From the NCBI GenBank assembly GCA_017962565.1, contig JAGCVC010000018.1, positions 119,730 through 183,729 on the forward strand: DNA of 64,000 bases, read 5' to 3'. The position numbers were made by a program, and so were the translations under genes. Positions within the stretch are counted from its first letter, which is position 1; each line of letters starts with the position of its first letter. Positions 51,623-59,782 of the stretch are shown here, piece after piece. Under the pieces are notes generated by a model. The model did not search any database. It was not told the origin of the DNA and saw only the letters and a list, made by a program, of their open reading frames with translations. The DNA is from Alphaproteobacteria bacterium (GTDB lineage Bacteria > Pseudomonadota > Alphaproteobacteria > CAAHEQ01 > UBA3637).

Positions 51623-52477
51623 ATGAAAATATTTACAGACGCGTCCTCTGATAATGGGACACTGGGAGCCGGTTGTGTGCTTGTCAGTGACGATAATCGT
51701 CTCCTCGGTTCATTCGGTTCTTCTTTCTTCACCGGAAGCGTTAATTTTGCGGAACTTTATGCTGTTTATACGGCCATTCGGTATGTGGCTAAAATTGCAG
51801 GTGAAAATGAATTAAAAGAAGTTCGCATTTTTTCAGATTCGGAATCCATATTAAGAAGAATAAAAAGTTATGTAAATTGTTTGTCAAAAACACAACAAAC
51901 GTTATCACATAAAGATAAGAAGTTTTTGAATAAGTTGGAAACCAACTGTTCCCCCTTTCAAAAAAGAGTGTTAAGTGAAATCATGGACCTTTTTGAACAA
52001 AACAAAAATATAAATTTCAGTCTGATAAGGGTACAAGGGCATCAAAAGCCAAAAAATAATCCAAGAACGGAAGAAGAGTATAACGGTCATTGGAATATTT
52101 ATGCAGACAGATTTGCAAATAGAGTGCGTTTGGTCGGGGAAGAACGGTTAAGTGGAGAGGCCGAAAAAGACATATCTGTGCGTAAGGAAATTTTTATATA
52201 TGAGGAAGTAAAAGCAGGTGTTCTGGATAGAGAAATTATTGAAGGTAAGGGAAGCGTAATTTCGAAATTCTTAAGTACAAATGATACGTATTCCATCAGA
52301 AATGTTGGCGACAAAGGGGGGGCGTTTAAGAATGTTGCAGTCAGTATAGTGCCTAGTGGGGAAGAAGAGCCTAAAAAGAAAGAAAAAAAAGAAAATCGTG
52401 CAATCCGTACGTTACACCACCAACCAAGAAGAAGCTCCATTTTATTAAATAATGTGGGTTGTAAGGATCGGGTATAA
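51623..52477 (+). CDS. RNase H-like protein with C-terminal extension
   Basis: The product is 284 residues with an AAAAGGA site. Residues 1-170 have an RNase H fold: D6 (IFTDAS), E44 (NFAELYAVYTAI), D72 (IFSDSES) and D162 (GHWNIYADRFAN), with VQGH before the last. All four acidic active-site positions are present. The core is longer than RNase HI (insertion at about 88-125). The C-terminal 110 residues are charged, unrelated to the fold and unrecognised. A seven-G tract (52316-52322) lies in this tail region, where slippage would truncate or alter the C-terminus. Confidence 0.72.
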   Translation: MKIFTDASSDNGTLGAGCVLVSDDNRLLGSFGSSFFTGSVNFAELYAVYTAIRYVAKIAGENELKEVRIFSDSESILRRIKSYVNCLSKTQQTLSHKDKKFLNKLETNCSPFQKRVLSEIMDLFEQNKNINFSLIRVQGHQKPKNNPRTEEEYNGHWNIYADRFANRVRLVGEERLSGEAEKDISVRKEIFIYEEVKAGVLDREIIEGKGSVISKFLSTNDTYSIRNVGDKGGAFKNVAVSIVPSGEEEPKKKEKKENRAIRTLHHQPRRSSILLNNVGCKDRV

Positions 52478-52486
52478 AAGTTTTTC

Positions 52487-52515
52487 TTGCAATTAGAGAA
52501 AGAATCGTGTATAAA
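52487..52515 (+). promoter_or_regulatory. Promoter of tRNA-Lys
   Basis: TTGCAA (52487-52492), 17-bp spacer, TATAAA (52510-52515), 13 bases before the tRNA. Confidence 0.7.
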
Positions 52516-52528
52516 AGGACATCCGTTC

Positions 52529-52595
<67 letters not shown>

Positions 52596-52604
<9 letters not shown>

Positions 52605-52685
52605 ATTATAACAGCCACCTTATAATAGGTGGCTTTTTCTTTTGTTTCCAAGCGTTTGTGCGAGTTCGAAGATGGCGTTTTTGAA
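52596..52685 (+). repeat. tRNA 3'-end/terminator repeat, copy 1
   Basis: The 3' end of tRNA-Lys, a GCCACC/GGTGGC terminator and a following AGTTCGA motif make a unit of about 85 bases. The first 24 bases recur at 53461-53484 with a single mismatch. The rest of the gap to the next gene at 52801 contains one more hairpin (GGCGTTTTT/AAAAACGC, about 52672-52698). Confidence 0.75.
52613..52641 (+). terminator. Terminator after tRNA-Lys
   Basis: AGCCACCT/AGGTGGCT stem with loop TATAAT and a T-run. Confidence 0.9.
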
Positions 52686-52800
52686 AAACGCTATTTTTTA
52701 GGCAGTTTCGAACTTGCAAAGCAATTATTTGAAAATTATATTGATTTTCTATAAAAAATATTATAAATTTGACCCTGTCTGTTTTAATAGGAAATAAACA

Positions 52801-53415
52801 ATGAAAAAAACTTTAAATCTATATTTTCCGCTGTTTCTTTCTGTAATCCTGTGTGTTTTGACTTTTATCAGTTATAGTAACGCTTATGATACGCAGGTTT
52901 GGTGGACAGAAATAGCAAGTGTTTTCTTCTTGTTATTAATTTTTGGATTAACTTATAAAAAATTCAAGTTTTCAAATACTGCATACTTTATTTTATTTGC
53001 GTGGTGCGTATTACAAGTAATTGGAGCTCAATACACTTTTGAAAGAGTTCCTTTTGATTATATTACAAACTTATTCGGCTTCGAACGTAATCATTATGAC
53101 AGGGTGGCACATTTTACAATCGGTTGCAGTTCTTTTTTAATTAGCGAATTTGTTTATCGAAAAGGTTTTGTTTCTGGCAAAATAATAGCAATATGTTTTG
53201 GAATTATTTTCATCATGGCTATGGCAAATGCTTGGGAACTTGTAGAATGGATTTACGCCGAAGTTGATGGAGGTTCGGCAGGACAAGCTTTTTTGGGCTC
53301 TCAAGGCGATATTTGGGATGCACAAAAAGACATGTTGATGGATACATTAGGAGCTCTATTAGGAGGTATTATTTTTTATTTTTTTACTCCTAAAAAATCT
53401 CATTCTCTCCGCTAA
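52801..53415 (+). CDS. DUF2238 (YjdF-like) membrane protein
   Basis: The product is 204 residues with about six membrane helices. The conserved DUF2238 motifs are present: FERNHYDRVAHFTIGCSSF, ANAWELVEWIYAE and LGSQGDIWDAQKDMLMDTLGALLGG. Function unknown. It sits alone between two copies of the tRNA-end repeat, so it is likely part of an inserted cassette. A TAGGA-containing ribosome binding site precedes the ATG. Confidence 0.85.
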   Translation: MKKTLNLYFPLFLSVILCVLTFISYSNAYDTQVWWTEIASVFFLLLIFGLTYKKFKFSNTAYFILFAWCVLQVIGAQYTFERVPFDYITNLFGFERNHYDRVAHFTIGCSSFLISEFVYRKGFVSGKIIAICFGIIFIMAMANAWELVEWIYAEVDGGSAGQAFLGSQGDIWDAQKDMLMDTLGALLGGIIFYFFTPKKSHSLR

Positions 53416-53460
53416 ATTTTTTAGTTCTGCTGCTTTCATGGTTCGAAAATGGTATACACT

Positions 53461-53540
53461 CGCCCACCAATTATAACAGCCACCGTTTAATCGGTGGCTT
53501 TTTTTATTTGTATTTAGAAACTTATTCAAGTTCGAAACCA
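53461..53540 (+). repeat. tRNA 3'-end/terminator repeat, copy 2
   Basis: Begins CGCCCACCAATTATAACAGC, nearly identical to the tRNA-Lys end at 52596, then a CAGCCACC/GGTGGCTT terminator and AAGTTCGAAA. A TTCGAAAATG motif 20 bases before it resembles a T-loop remnant. Confidence 0.75.
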
Positions 53541-53595
53541 GTAAAATAAAAAAAACGAAAATTTGACAGTTTTGAACTTTTGAAAATAAATTTAA

Positions 53596-54243
53596 TTACA
53601 ATCCTTTATATTTTGTTTTATATCCGTGATTTTCTGCCGGTCTTAAATCGTTCGGATACATGGTGTCTGCGTATACATCTGTTTGCAACTTTTTAATCAA
53701 TTCAAATACTTTCCGATAATCCGAAATATCGGAAATAGATAGCCCCATCGAAACGGGACGGCCATTTACTCTGACATTGGGAGCTGTATCATCATTTGTA
53801 TCCGAAAAAACAACATCTCCTACTCCTAAGTATTGATCAAATATGCCTCGATGAATATTAATTTTGGAAATCTCCGTATACGGTTTCATTTGACAAGTAT
53901 AGGCAAAAACTCCTCCGGATGTATATACTCCTTTATCCGTGACAATGTATTCCGTATGTTTATATCTACGAAAAATAAATAAAACCCCTGCAAGGTATAT
54001 CCAAACAGGCATTAGGTGAAATAATATAAAGATTATTGGAAGCCACACAAATTCCGTTGGCTCATGTAAAAGAGCTGCAATAAAAATAGAATCAAATAAT
54101 AGCCAAATCAAGGCAAATGGCAAAAGAGGATTAAAAATACCCTCCAAGACATAACACTTTTTATTTGGACGGCCACGCCACAGGATTTGTTCTTTGTTGT
54201 TGACCATTAATTCCAGATCGGATTTTGCATAATTGTTTAACAT
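53596..54243 (-). CDS. PH-domain membrane protein
   Basis: The product is 215 residues. Two membrane helices (about residues 38-58 and 67-90) precede a bacterial PH-type domain (YKHTEYIVTDKGVYTSGGVFAYTCQMKPYTEISKINIHRGIFDQYLGVGDVVF). Such proteins are common and of unknown function. It lies between copies 2 and 3 of the tRNA-end repeat on the opposite strand. Confidence 0.78.
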   Translation of the reverse strand: MLNNYAKSDLELMVNNKEQILWRGRPNKKCYVLEGIFNPLLPFALIWLLFDSIFIAALLHEPTEFVWLPIIFILFHLMPVWIYLAGVLFIFRRYKHTEYIVTDKGVYTSGGVFAYTCQMKPYTEISKINIHRGIFDQYLGVGDVVFSDTNDDTAPNVRVNGRPVSMGLSISDISDYRKVFELIKKLQTDVYADTMYPNDLRPAENHGYKTKYKGL

Positions 54244-54351
54244 ATTATTCCCCTCATGATTATTTCCGAAAAATATTATTCATAAATAAATATTGAGAGT
54301 CAAGCCATTTTTCTAATTCTTTCCACCTATGCCATTAATTCTATCGCTGAA

Positions 54352-54425
54352 GATAGAGTATACTCACCCACCTTTCAATCAGTGGCTTTTTTATTTGTTT
54401 ACAAGTGGTTGTGTGAGTTCGATAA
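54352..54425 (+). repeat. tRNA 3'-end/terminator repeat, copy 3 (degenerate)
   Basis: AGTATACTCACCCACC, then TCAGTGGCTTTTTTATTTGT and GTGAGTTCGA, the same element order as copies 1 and 2. Copy 2 has GTATACACTCGCCCACC at the corresponding position. The rest of the gap from 54244 to 54555 shows no gene I would support. Confidence 0.6.
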
Positions 54426-54555
54426 TAACAATCTTAAAATTTGCTTTTTGTGTAATAATTAAAAGCATCTCTATCAATGTGTAGTTCATTAAAAACTTGT
54501 TGATTTTTCTGAAATTTTGTGGTACGATAACCCCTTAAAAGAAAGGATAAAAAGT

Positions 54556-55776
54556 ATGTTTCCACAAAATATTTTATTGCATTTAAATCGTTATCTTGCT
54601 CATTTAAAATCAATTTGTTGTATTCCGACACAGTCACTTAAACCTGTCGTTCGCGTTAAGAATAAAAGAGATTTTAACAAAGATGATGTGTTAAAATTTA
54701 ATCGTAATATAGATACCTGTCCACCAAATGGATTGCGTGAATTTTCTAAATTAAATCGAAAAGAATTGTTAGAACTTGATATTAATTATATTTCCGTTGA
54801 CAACAAAAAATGGTTTTTTTATACGCACGATAAAATCGGTCAATTCTTTTTAGAAGACGGATCACGAAAAGTCGAAATTGAATTTCCTGTTTGGATGGAA
54901 ATGCAATATGTATTTGAAACAAAAGGCATTGATAAGGCTGTACATGATGTTTTGAGCAAATGTATGGACAGAAAGATACCAAAGAAAAACCTGGCCGATT
55001 GCTTCCCGGGACATCTTTGCAGGGCCATTTATAACGACAACCCTCAATTTGAAGCAACCGAAGCTGCTGTTTTGGAGTTGTTGCAAGTATTGACGAAAGA
55101 AACCCAAAAATATATGGAAAATAATTGCGTAACTATTATTGCTAATTCTGCAGCGTGCAAGGAATTTACAGCTTCATATCCGAATACTGTATCCGATTTT
55201 CAAAAAGTACGCGATTTTTTAAGCGGTCACCACGAATACATGTTTAACTTGGCTGAAAAATTAAATTTAATAAAAAATGCCAATTTGATTCCTCTTTATG
55301 AAAATATACGAAATCACTTGCGCCACCCGGACACTACGCCTCCGGAATACATTCAACCGCAAAAAATATATGATGATTTTTGTTCAATATTAATGCAAAC
55401 ACCTAACCATAATTCCCAAGCCACGAAAATGTCTCGATTGGATTATAATACGGTTGTTGCTCTTAATTTGCAAACATTCAGTTGTCTTGCTGAAATGTTA
55501 GATGCGTGTGTTGATCCGCTTGTAAAAAAGAAGAAAAATAACGGAAAGCCCGGAATAGTTTACAACAAACCATACTTTAATGATTTAATAAAAAAAGGTT
55601 TGCTGACAAAAGAAGAAAAAGACATTTTTGATCAATATCGTCATCGGTGTCGGGCTGTGGCTCATCATGATAATGATGCGGAAAGAGCACGCAGAAAATT
55701 GATACAGAAACACAAAGATCTTGACGAGTTAATTTTAAAAGTAAGCGACAGAGTAGATAAATATTTAGGTCGGTAA
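54556..55776 (+). CDS. Hypothetical protein with two HEPN-like motifs
   Basis: The product is 406 residues; the ATG at 54556 has an AAAGGA site. It is soluble and mostly helical. Two stretches resemble HEPN Rx4-6H motifs: IRNHLRHPDTTP (about residue 252) and RHRCRAVAHHDND (about 362-374). HEPN domains are RNase or nucleotide-binding modules common in toxins and defence proteins. The rest is unrecognised. It lies just downstream of the tRNA-Lys repeat array, an accessory position, which fits a defence or toxin role but does not prove it. Confidence 0.6.
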   Translation: MFPQNILLHLNRYLAHLKSICCIPTQSLKPVVRVKNKRDFNKDDVLKFNRNIDTCPPNGLREFSKLNRKELLELDINYISVDNKKWFFYTHDKIGQFFLEDGSRKVEIEFPVWMEMQYVFETKGIDKAVHDVLSKCMDRKIPKKNLADCFPGHLCRAIYNDNPQFEATEAAVLELLQVLTKETQKYMENNCVTIIANSAACKEFTASYPNTVSDFQKVRDFLSGHHEYMFNLAEKLNLIKNANLIPLYENIRNHLRHPDTTPPEYIQPQKIYDDFCSILMQTPNHNSQATKMSRLDYNTVVALNLQTFSCLAEMLDACVDPLVKKKKNNGKPGIVYNKPYFNDLIKKGLLTKEEKDIFDQYRHRCRAVAHHDNDAERARRKLIQKHKDLDELILKVSDRVDKYLGR

Positions 55777-55817
55777 TTTTTTCCCATTTACAATTGATAG
55801 CCTTAAGATTATTAGAA

Positions 55818-55846
55818 TTGACATTTTATTGAATAAAAATTAATAT
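55818..55846 (+). promoter_or_regulatory. Promoter of the sirtuin gene, leaderless arrangement
   Basis: TTGACA (55818-55823), 17-bp spacer, TAATAT (55841-55846). The start codon begins at 55855 without ribosome binding site, so the transcript probably starts at or beside the ATG. Confidence 0.7.
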
Positions 55847-55854
55847 ATCGATTT

Positions 55855-56565
55855 ATGAAAAACATTGTAATTTTAACGGGCTCGGGAATATCAGCGGAAT
55901 CCGGATTAAAAACGTTCAGATCCGAAGATGGCTTATGGCTGAATTACAAAGTTGAAGATGTTTGTACAGTGGAAGCTTTTGAAAAAAATCCGGCATTTGT
56001 TCATTCTTTTTATAATGAGTTAAGACCGATTATGATGAAGGCGCTTCCTAACATGGGGCATCAAGCCATTACAATGTTGCAACAGGAATTGCCGGAAATA
56101 AATATCAATGTTGTAACGCAGAATGTAGATTTATTGCACGAAAAAGCCGATAACAAAAATATTTATCACATACACGGACGAATTGATGAATGTATTTGTA
56201 TGAATTGCGGTCACGTTCTTAAAACTTTGGAAGATGTCAAAAGTGATGAAATTTGTCCTCGCTGCAAAGCTATGGGAATGTTAAAGCCGAATATTGTCTT
56301 TTTTGGTGAAATGCCCCAATATATGGACGAGGTAGATAACATGTTGGCGGAATGTGACATGTTTATTGCTATTGGAACCAGCGGTGTTGTTTACCCTGCG
56401 GCCGGTTTTGTTCGGTTGGCAAAATTTCATGGAGCAAAAACTTACCTTTTTAATTTGGAACCATGCAATAATAGCTTGGCATTTGATAAAGAAATTTTGG
56501 GCAAAGCATCCGAAACTTTTCCAAAGTTTGCAGAACAATTAATTAACGAAATCCACAAAGCTTAG
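55855..56565 (+). CDS. cobB: Sir2-family NAD-dependent protein deacylase
   Basis: The product is 236 residues. NAD-binding GSGISAESGLKTFRSEDGLW, TQNVDLLHEKA, the catalytic His in YHIHGRIDEC, and a zinc site of four cysteines (CMNC and CPRC) are all present. It removes acyl groups from protein lysines and consumes NAD. It appears complete and is expressed from a leaderless-type promoter. Some Sir2 proteins act in phage defence, but this one has the standard metabolic CobB layout. Confidence 0.92.
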   Translation: MKNIVILTGSGISAESGLKTFRSEDGLWLNYKVEDVCTVEAFEKNPAFVHSFYNELRPIMMKALPNMGHQAITMLQQELPEININVVTQNVDLLHEKADNKNIYHIHGRIDECICMNCGHVLKTLEDVKSDEICPRCKAMGMLKPNIVFFGEMPQYMDEVDNMLAECDMFIAIGTSGVVYPAAGFVRLAKFHGAKTYLFNLEPCNNSLAFDKEILGKASETFPKFAEQLINEIHKA

Positions 56566-56655
56566 TTTATCATTTGCTTTGAATATTTTTTGAGTATTGT
56601 GTTTACAAATATTTTTTGCTAGAATAAAACAATAAAATTTTAAAAGGGAGTTTTT

Positions 56656-57777
56656 ATGAAAAAAATCAATTGGAAAAGTATTGTTGTTTTGGCAATTGCA
56701 GTATTAGTAGCAATTGGGATTGTTTCAATAAATGTTTATAAACAAAAAGATGAAAAGAAAAACGATAAACCGGTTGTTAAAATCGGTGTGACATTGCCTT
56801 TGACCGGTTCAATGGCAAAATTGGGGAAAGATACTCAAAGAGCCCTTCAAATACGTTTAAGTGAGATCCCCGAAGAATCAAAATATCAATACAAATTAAT
56901 CTTTGAAGATGATCAATTACAGTCTTCTAAAGAATTTGCAAACGCACAAAAATTAATCAATTTTAATAATGTTGATGTAATGATTTCCGGCTTTTCGGGT
57001 GGAGCTTCTGCAATAGCTGATTTAGCCGATAAAGCACAAGTTGTTTACTGGAATTTTCAATGGACAGATGAAATTGTTAAAAAGAGTCCATATGTATTTT
57101 CGTTTATTTTGGTTCCAAAAGACGTTGCAAAAGCATGGTTGGATGTTGCATACCAAAGAGGTGTACGTAAAATTGCTATTATTAATAATGAAGCACACGC
57201 AGGCGGTGAGTATGTTATTGCTGCTATAAAAGAACTTTTACCGAATTATCCGGATATGGAAATTGTTGGTATTGAACATATTCCTTTGTTTGGTTCGGAT
57301 TTAAGAACAACTTTGTTGAAAATGAATGCCAAAAAACCGGATATTTATTTGGCCACTCTGTTAAATCCGACTTTGGATGAATTCGGTAAAAAAATGAAAG
57401 AGCAAAATATAACAACTCCGATTTCTTCTATCAATCGTTTTGAACACAGCAGAAATAAGGAATTATTCGAAGGTAATTGGGCTGTGGGGGAAGAAGATTA
57501 TAATGAAAAGCTTTTTGCTATATATAAAGAGAGGTATAAAGAAGATTTCGATGCTTCTTTAGGGGCGTTTGTTTATGATGCCTTTGATATGATGATTCAG
57601 GCATATGAACAAAGCGATCATAAATTAAGTGGCAAGGAACTGGCAAATAGATTGTTAGAGCAAGAAACTTTTAATAGCGGTTTTGGTGTAGCAAAGATGG
57701 ATGAAAATGGTTTGCTTCATGCACCTGTTGTAGTCGGAGAAATGCACGATGAAAAGTTTGTTCCTGTAGAAAAATAG
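56656..57777 (+). CDS. ABC-type substrate-binding protein (branched-chain amino acid type)
   Basis: The product is 373 residues with an AAAGGGAG site. The N-terminus is a membrane anchor (about residues 9-28) without clear cleavage site or lipobox. It is followed by a Peripla_BP_6 domain (VVKIGVTLPLTGSMAKLGKDTQRALQI, VMISGFSGGASAIADLADKA, LGAFVYDAFDMMIQAYEQ). It would bind an amino acid or related ligand in the periplasm. No permease or ATPase genes are near, so it may serve as a sensor or share another transporter. Confidence 0.85.
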   Translation: MKKINWKSIVVLAIAVLVAIGIVSINVYKQKDEKKNDKPVVKIGVTLPLTGSMAKLGKDTQRALQIRLSEIPEESKYQYKLIFEDDQLQSSKEFANAQKLINFNNVDVMISGFSGGASAIADLADKAQVVYWNFQWTDEIVKKSPYVFSFILVPKDVAKAWLDVAYQRGVRKIAIINNEAHAGGEYVIAAIKELLPNYPDMEIVGIEHIPLFGSDLRTTLLKMNAKKPDIYLATLLNPTLDEFGKKMKEQNITTPISSINRFEHSRNKELFEGNWAVGEEDYNEKLFAIYKERYKEDFDASLGAFVYDAFDMMIQAYEQSDHKLSGKELANRLLEQETFNSGFGVAKMDENGLLHAPVVVGEMHDEKFVPVEK

Positions 57778-57788
57778 GAGAGTAGGGC

Positions 57789-58397
57789 ATGAATCTTTTT
57801 TTGTTTTTGATACTATTGTTGCAAATACTTTCAATGCTGTTTATTGTTGTTATCAGTGCAATAGGCATTTATTTTTTCTTCAATTCCCAATTTCTGAGCA
57901 ATCCGCCACCCGTTCCTTCCAGCGGTAAGATTAAAACAAAAATAATTGATGATGTTGCATCAGTTCTTGCTAAAAGAAAAAAACAAGTCGTAATGGATTT
58001 AGGAAGCGGTTGGGGGACTTTGTTGTTACCGTTGGCTCGAAAATTTCCAAATCATCGCTTTATAGGAATTGAATATGGATTTATTCCTTGTCTAGTTAGC
58101 AAATTTAGAGCCAGAAAAATGAAAAATATTACATTTTATCGGCAAAATTTTTTCAATAGTAATATATCAAAGGCCGATATTATCTTTTTATTTTTGTGGA
58201 CACGTATGATGCCAAAGATTAGTAAAAAATGCCAATCAGAAGCCAAAGAAGGAACACTTCTTTATGTAAATCGTTTTCCCATACCTGATATGAAAGCCAA
58301 AAGGGAAGTTTCTTTGGGATGTAAGTACGATACATATTATATTTATGAAGTACAGAAGCGCCATTTAAATAAAAAAACGCTATCTGCAAAAAAATAA
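57789..58397 (+). CDS. Membrane-anchored SAM-dependent methyltransferase-like protein
   Basis: The product is 202 residues with a TAGGAG site at the end of the previous gene, 11 bp upstream. One or two N-terminal membrane helices (about 3-32) precede a class I methyltransferase core: VVMDLGSGWGTLLLPLA (SAM-binding motif I), FIGIEYGFIPC (motif II). The C-terminal part is short. The substrate is unknown. It is probably cotranscribed with the binding protein. Confidence 0.75.
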   Translation: MNLFLFLILLLQILSMLFIVVISAIGIYFFFNSQFLSNPPPVPSSGKIKTKIIDDVASVLAKRKKQVVMDLGSGWGTLLLPLARKFPNHRFIGIEYGFIPCLVSKFRARKMKNITFYRQNFFNSNISKADIIFLFLWTRMMPKISKKCQSEAKEGTLLYVNRFPIPDMKAKREVSLGCKYDTYYIYEVQKRHLNKKTLSAKK

Positions 58398-58412
58398 AGA
58401 TAAATTAAAAAC

Positions 58413-58440
58413 TTGACAAAAATACGTTTTATGGTAAAAT
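58413..58440 (+). promoter_or_regulatory. Promoter of the PP2C-like/ankyrin operon
   Basis: TTGACA (58413-58418), 16-bp spacer, TAAAAT (58435-58440). Confidence 0.65.
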
Positions 58441-58499
58441 GACCTTTATTTTGGTAAATAAGGTATCCATAGATAAGTTTTTTGAAAGTGAATAATTAT

Positions 58500-59276
58500 A
58501 TGAAAGAGTGTTATTTTGAAGTCGCGTATAAACCTGCCGAAAATGAAGATGGTTTTATTATAGACACAGAAGGTAATAACAAGGATGTTACATCTTTTGC
58601 AATGGTTGTTGATGAAGTCGGAGATAGAAAAAAAAGTATTTTCCCAAATGAAGAAACAACTGAGAATTCTTGGACAGGCTTATTGAAAGAAGAAATTTCA
58701 AGACTTGCTATGGACGCTGAAAAAACATTGCCGGAAATTGTTTTGGGTGTAACAAAAGAAGCTAATAACAAAATTTCACATATCGCGGCAGATACATTTG
58801 AAAATCAATCTCCAGCTACTTCAGTTTTGGTTACAAGAATAAACAATGGCGTATTTGAAGCGTTTTCGAATGGTGGCTGTGCTATGATTGTTCGTTATCA
58901 GGACGATACGCTTGAAACCTTTTCAGCAAATGATACTGATTTTAACGAAAAACCTGTGGCTGCAAGAGTAAGCAAAATTTCTCATAATAAAAACAGAAGT
59001 TTTTCGACATATACAAATGGTGCAATGTGGGGTTTGTCAGCACGTGTCGAAACAATTCAAAGTGTGGCTTTGTTTCCTTCAGGAATTGAATCAAAACAGG
59101 TGGAAGCAAGAAAGATGTTGGAATGTTTATCTGCATTAGGATCTCTCTTAAATACAAATCAACATACAGTTGCTGAACAATCTGCAAATAATGAGGAAGT
59201 ACAAAAGATTGCCTCTGCTGACAGAACAGCATTGCTTTTTAATCTTGTTGATGAGTTTACAAATAAGAAAGTGTAA
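58500..59276 (+). CDS. PP2C-like phosphatase fold protein, degenerate
   Basis: The product is 258 residues; the ATG at 58500 is preferred over an in-frame TTG at 58482, although the ribosome binding site is weak. The strand order (NEDGFIID, SFAMVVDEVGD, PATSVLVTRINNGVFEAFSNGGCAMIVRYQDDTLETFS, ADRTALLFNL) matches PP2C-type Ser/Thr phosphatases, but the metal-binding motifs DGxGG and GDSR are replaced by DEVGD and NGGC, so activity is doubtful. It heads a three-gene operon with an ankyrin protein. Confidence 0.55.
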   Translation: MKECYFEVAYKPAENEDGFIIDTEGNNKDVTSFAMVVDEVGDRKKSIFPNEETTENSWTGLLKEEISRLAMDAEKTLPEIVLGVTKEANNKISHIAADTFENQSPATSVLVTRINNGVFEAFSNGGCAMIVRYQDDTLETFSANDTDFNEKPVAARVSKISHNKNRSFSTYTNGAMWGLSARVETIQSVALFPSGIESKQVEARKMLECLSALGSLLNTNQHTVAEQSANNEEVQKIASADRTALLFNLVDEFTNKKV

Positions 59277-59281
59277 TCACA

Positions 59282-59743
59282 ATGGATAATCCTTTTGAAC
59301 CTTTTGATAAACATAGTTGGAAACCATGGGATAAATACGTTTCTTGGGGTGGCGATCCCAGAACAGTAGCAGCTCAAATCAAAAAAGTGGTCAAATGGGG
59401 TGGAAATGTAAATGCAAAAGGTGATAATGATATAACACCTTTAATAAAGGCTTCTGCGTATGGTTATTTATCTGGTGTTAAAACACTGTTTAATGCTGAG
59501 GCCGAAATAAATGATAAAACATCTCATAAAGAAAGCGCATTAATAGTAGCTGCTACTAGCGATAAAGATAAGGTTGTCGATTATTTGGCAAATTCCGGTG
59601 CAAATTTGGATGAAAAAGATGAATGTGGTTTAAGTGCAATGGAAAGAGCAACTGGCAGAAGAAAAAGAAGAATAATCAAAACGTTGATTAAGGCCGGAGC
59701 GACACCAAGCAGATATGTAGCTATTTGTAACGAATACGAATAA
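59282..59743 (+). CDS. Small ankyrin-repeat protein
   Basis: The product is 153 residues with three ankyrin repeats (about 38-135: KGDNDITPLIKASAYGYLSGVKTLFNAEAEIND, ESALIVAATSDKDKVVDYLANSGANLDEKDECGLSAME). No signal peptide. It lies 5 bases after the PP2C-like gene, so the two are cotranscribed and may interact. Confidence 0.78.
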   Translation: MDNPFEPFDKHSWKPWDKYVSWGGDPRTVAAQIKKVVKWGGNVNAKGDNDITPLIKASAYGYLSGVKTLFNAEAEINDKTSHKESALIVAATSDKDKVVDYLANSGANLDEKDECGLSAMERATGRRKRRIIKTLIKAGATPSRYVAICNEYE

Positions 59744-59782
59744 CTTTCCCAAAAATTAAAGTAATAAAAGGATAAAACTATA

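Noticed and set aside
54434..54637. Minus-strand 67-codon open frame
   Set aside because: It overlaps the 5' end of the well-supported 54556 gene, lacks a good ribosome binding site and spans that gene's promoter region.
55855..56565. A Sir2-based phage-defence protein
   Set aside because: The protein is a full-length zinc-containing CobB-type deacylase with no extra defence domain or partner gene.
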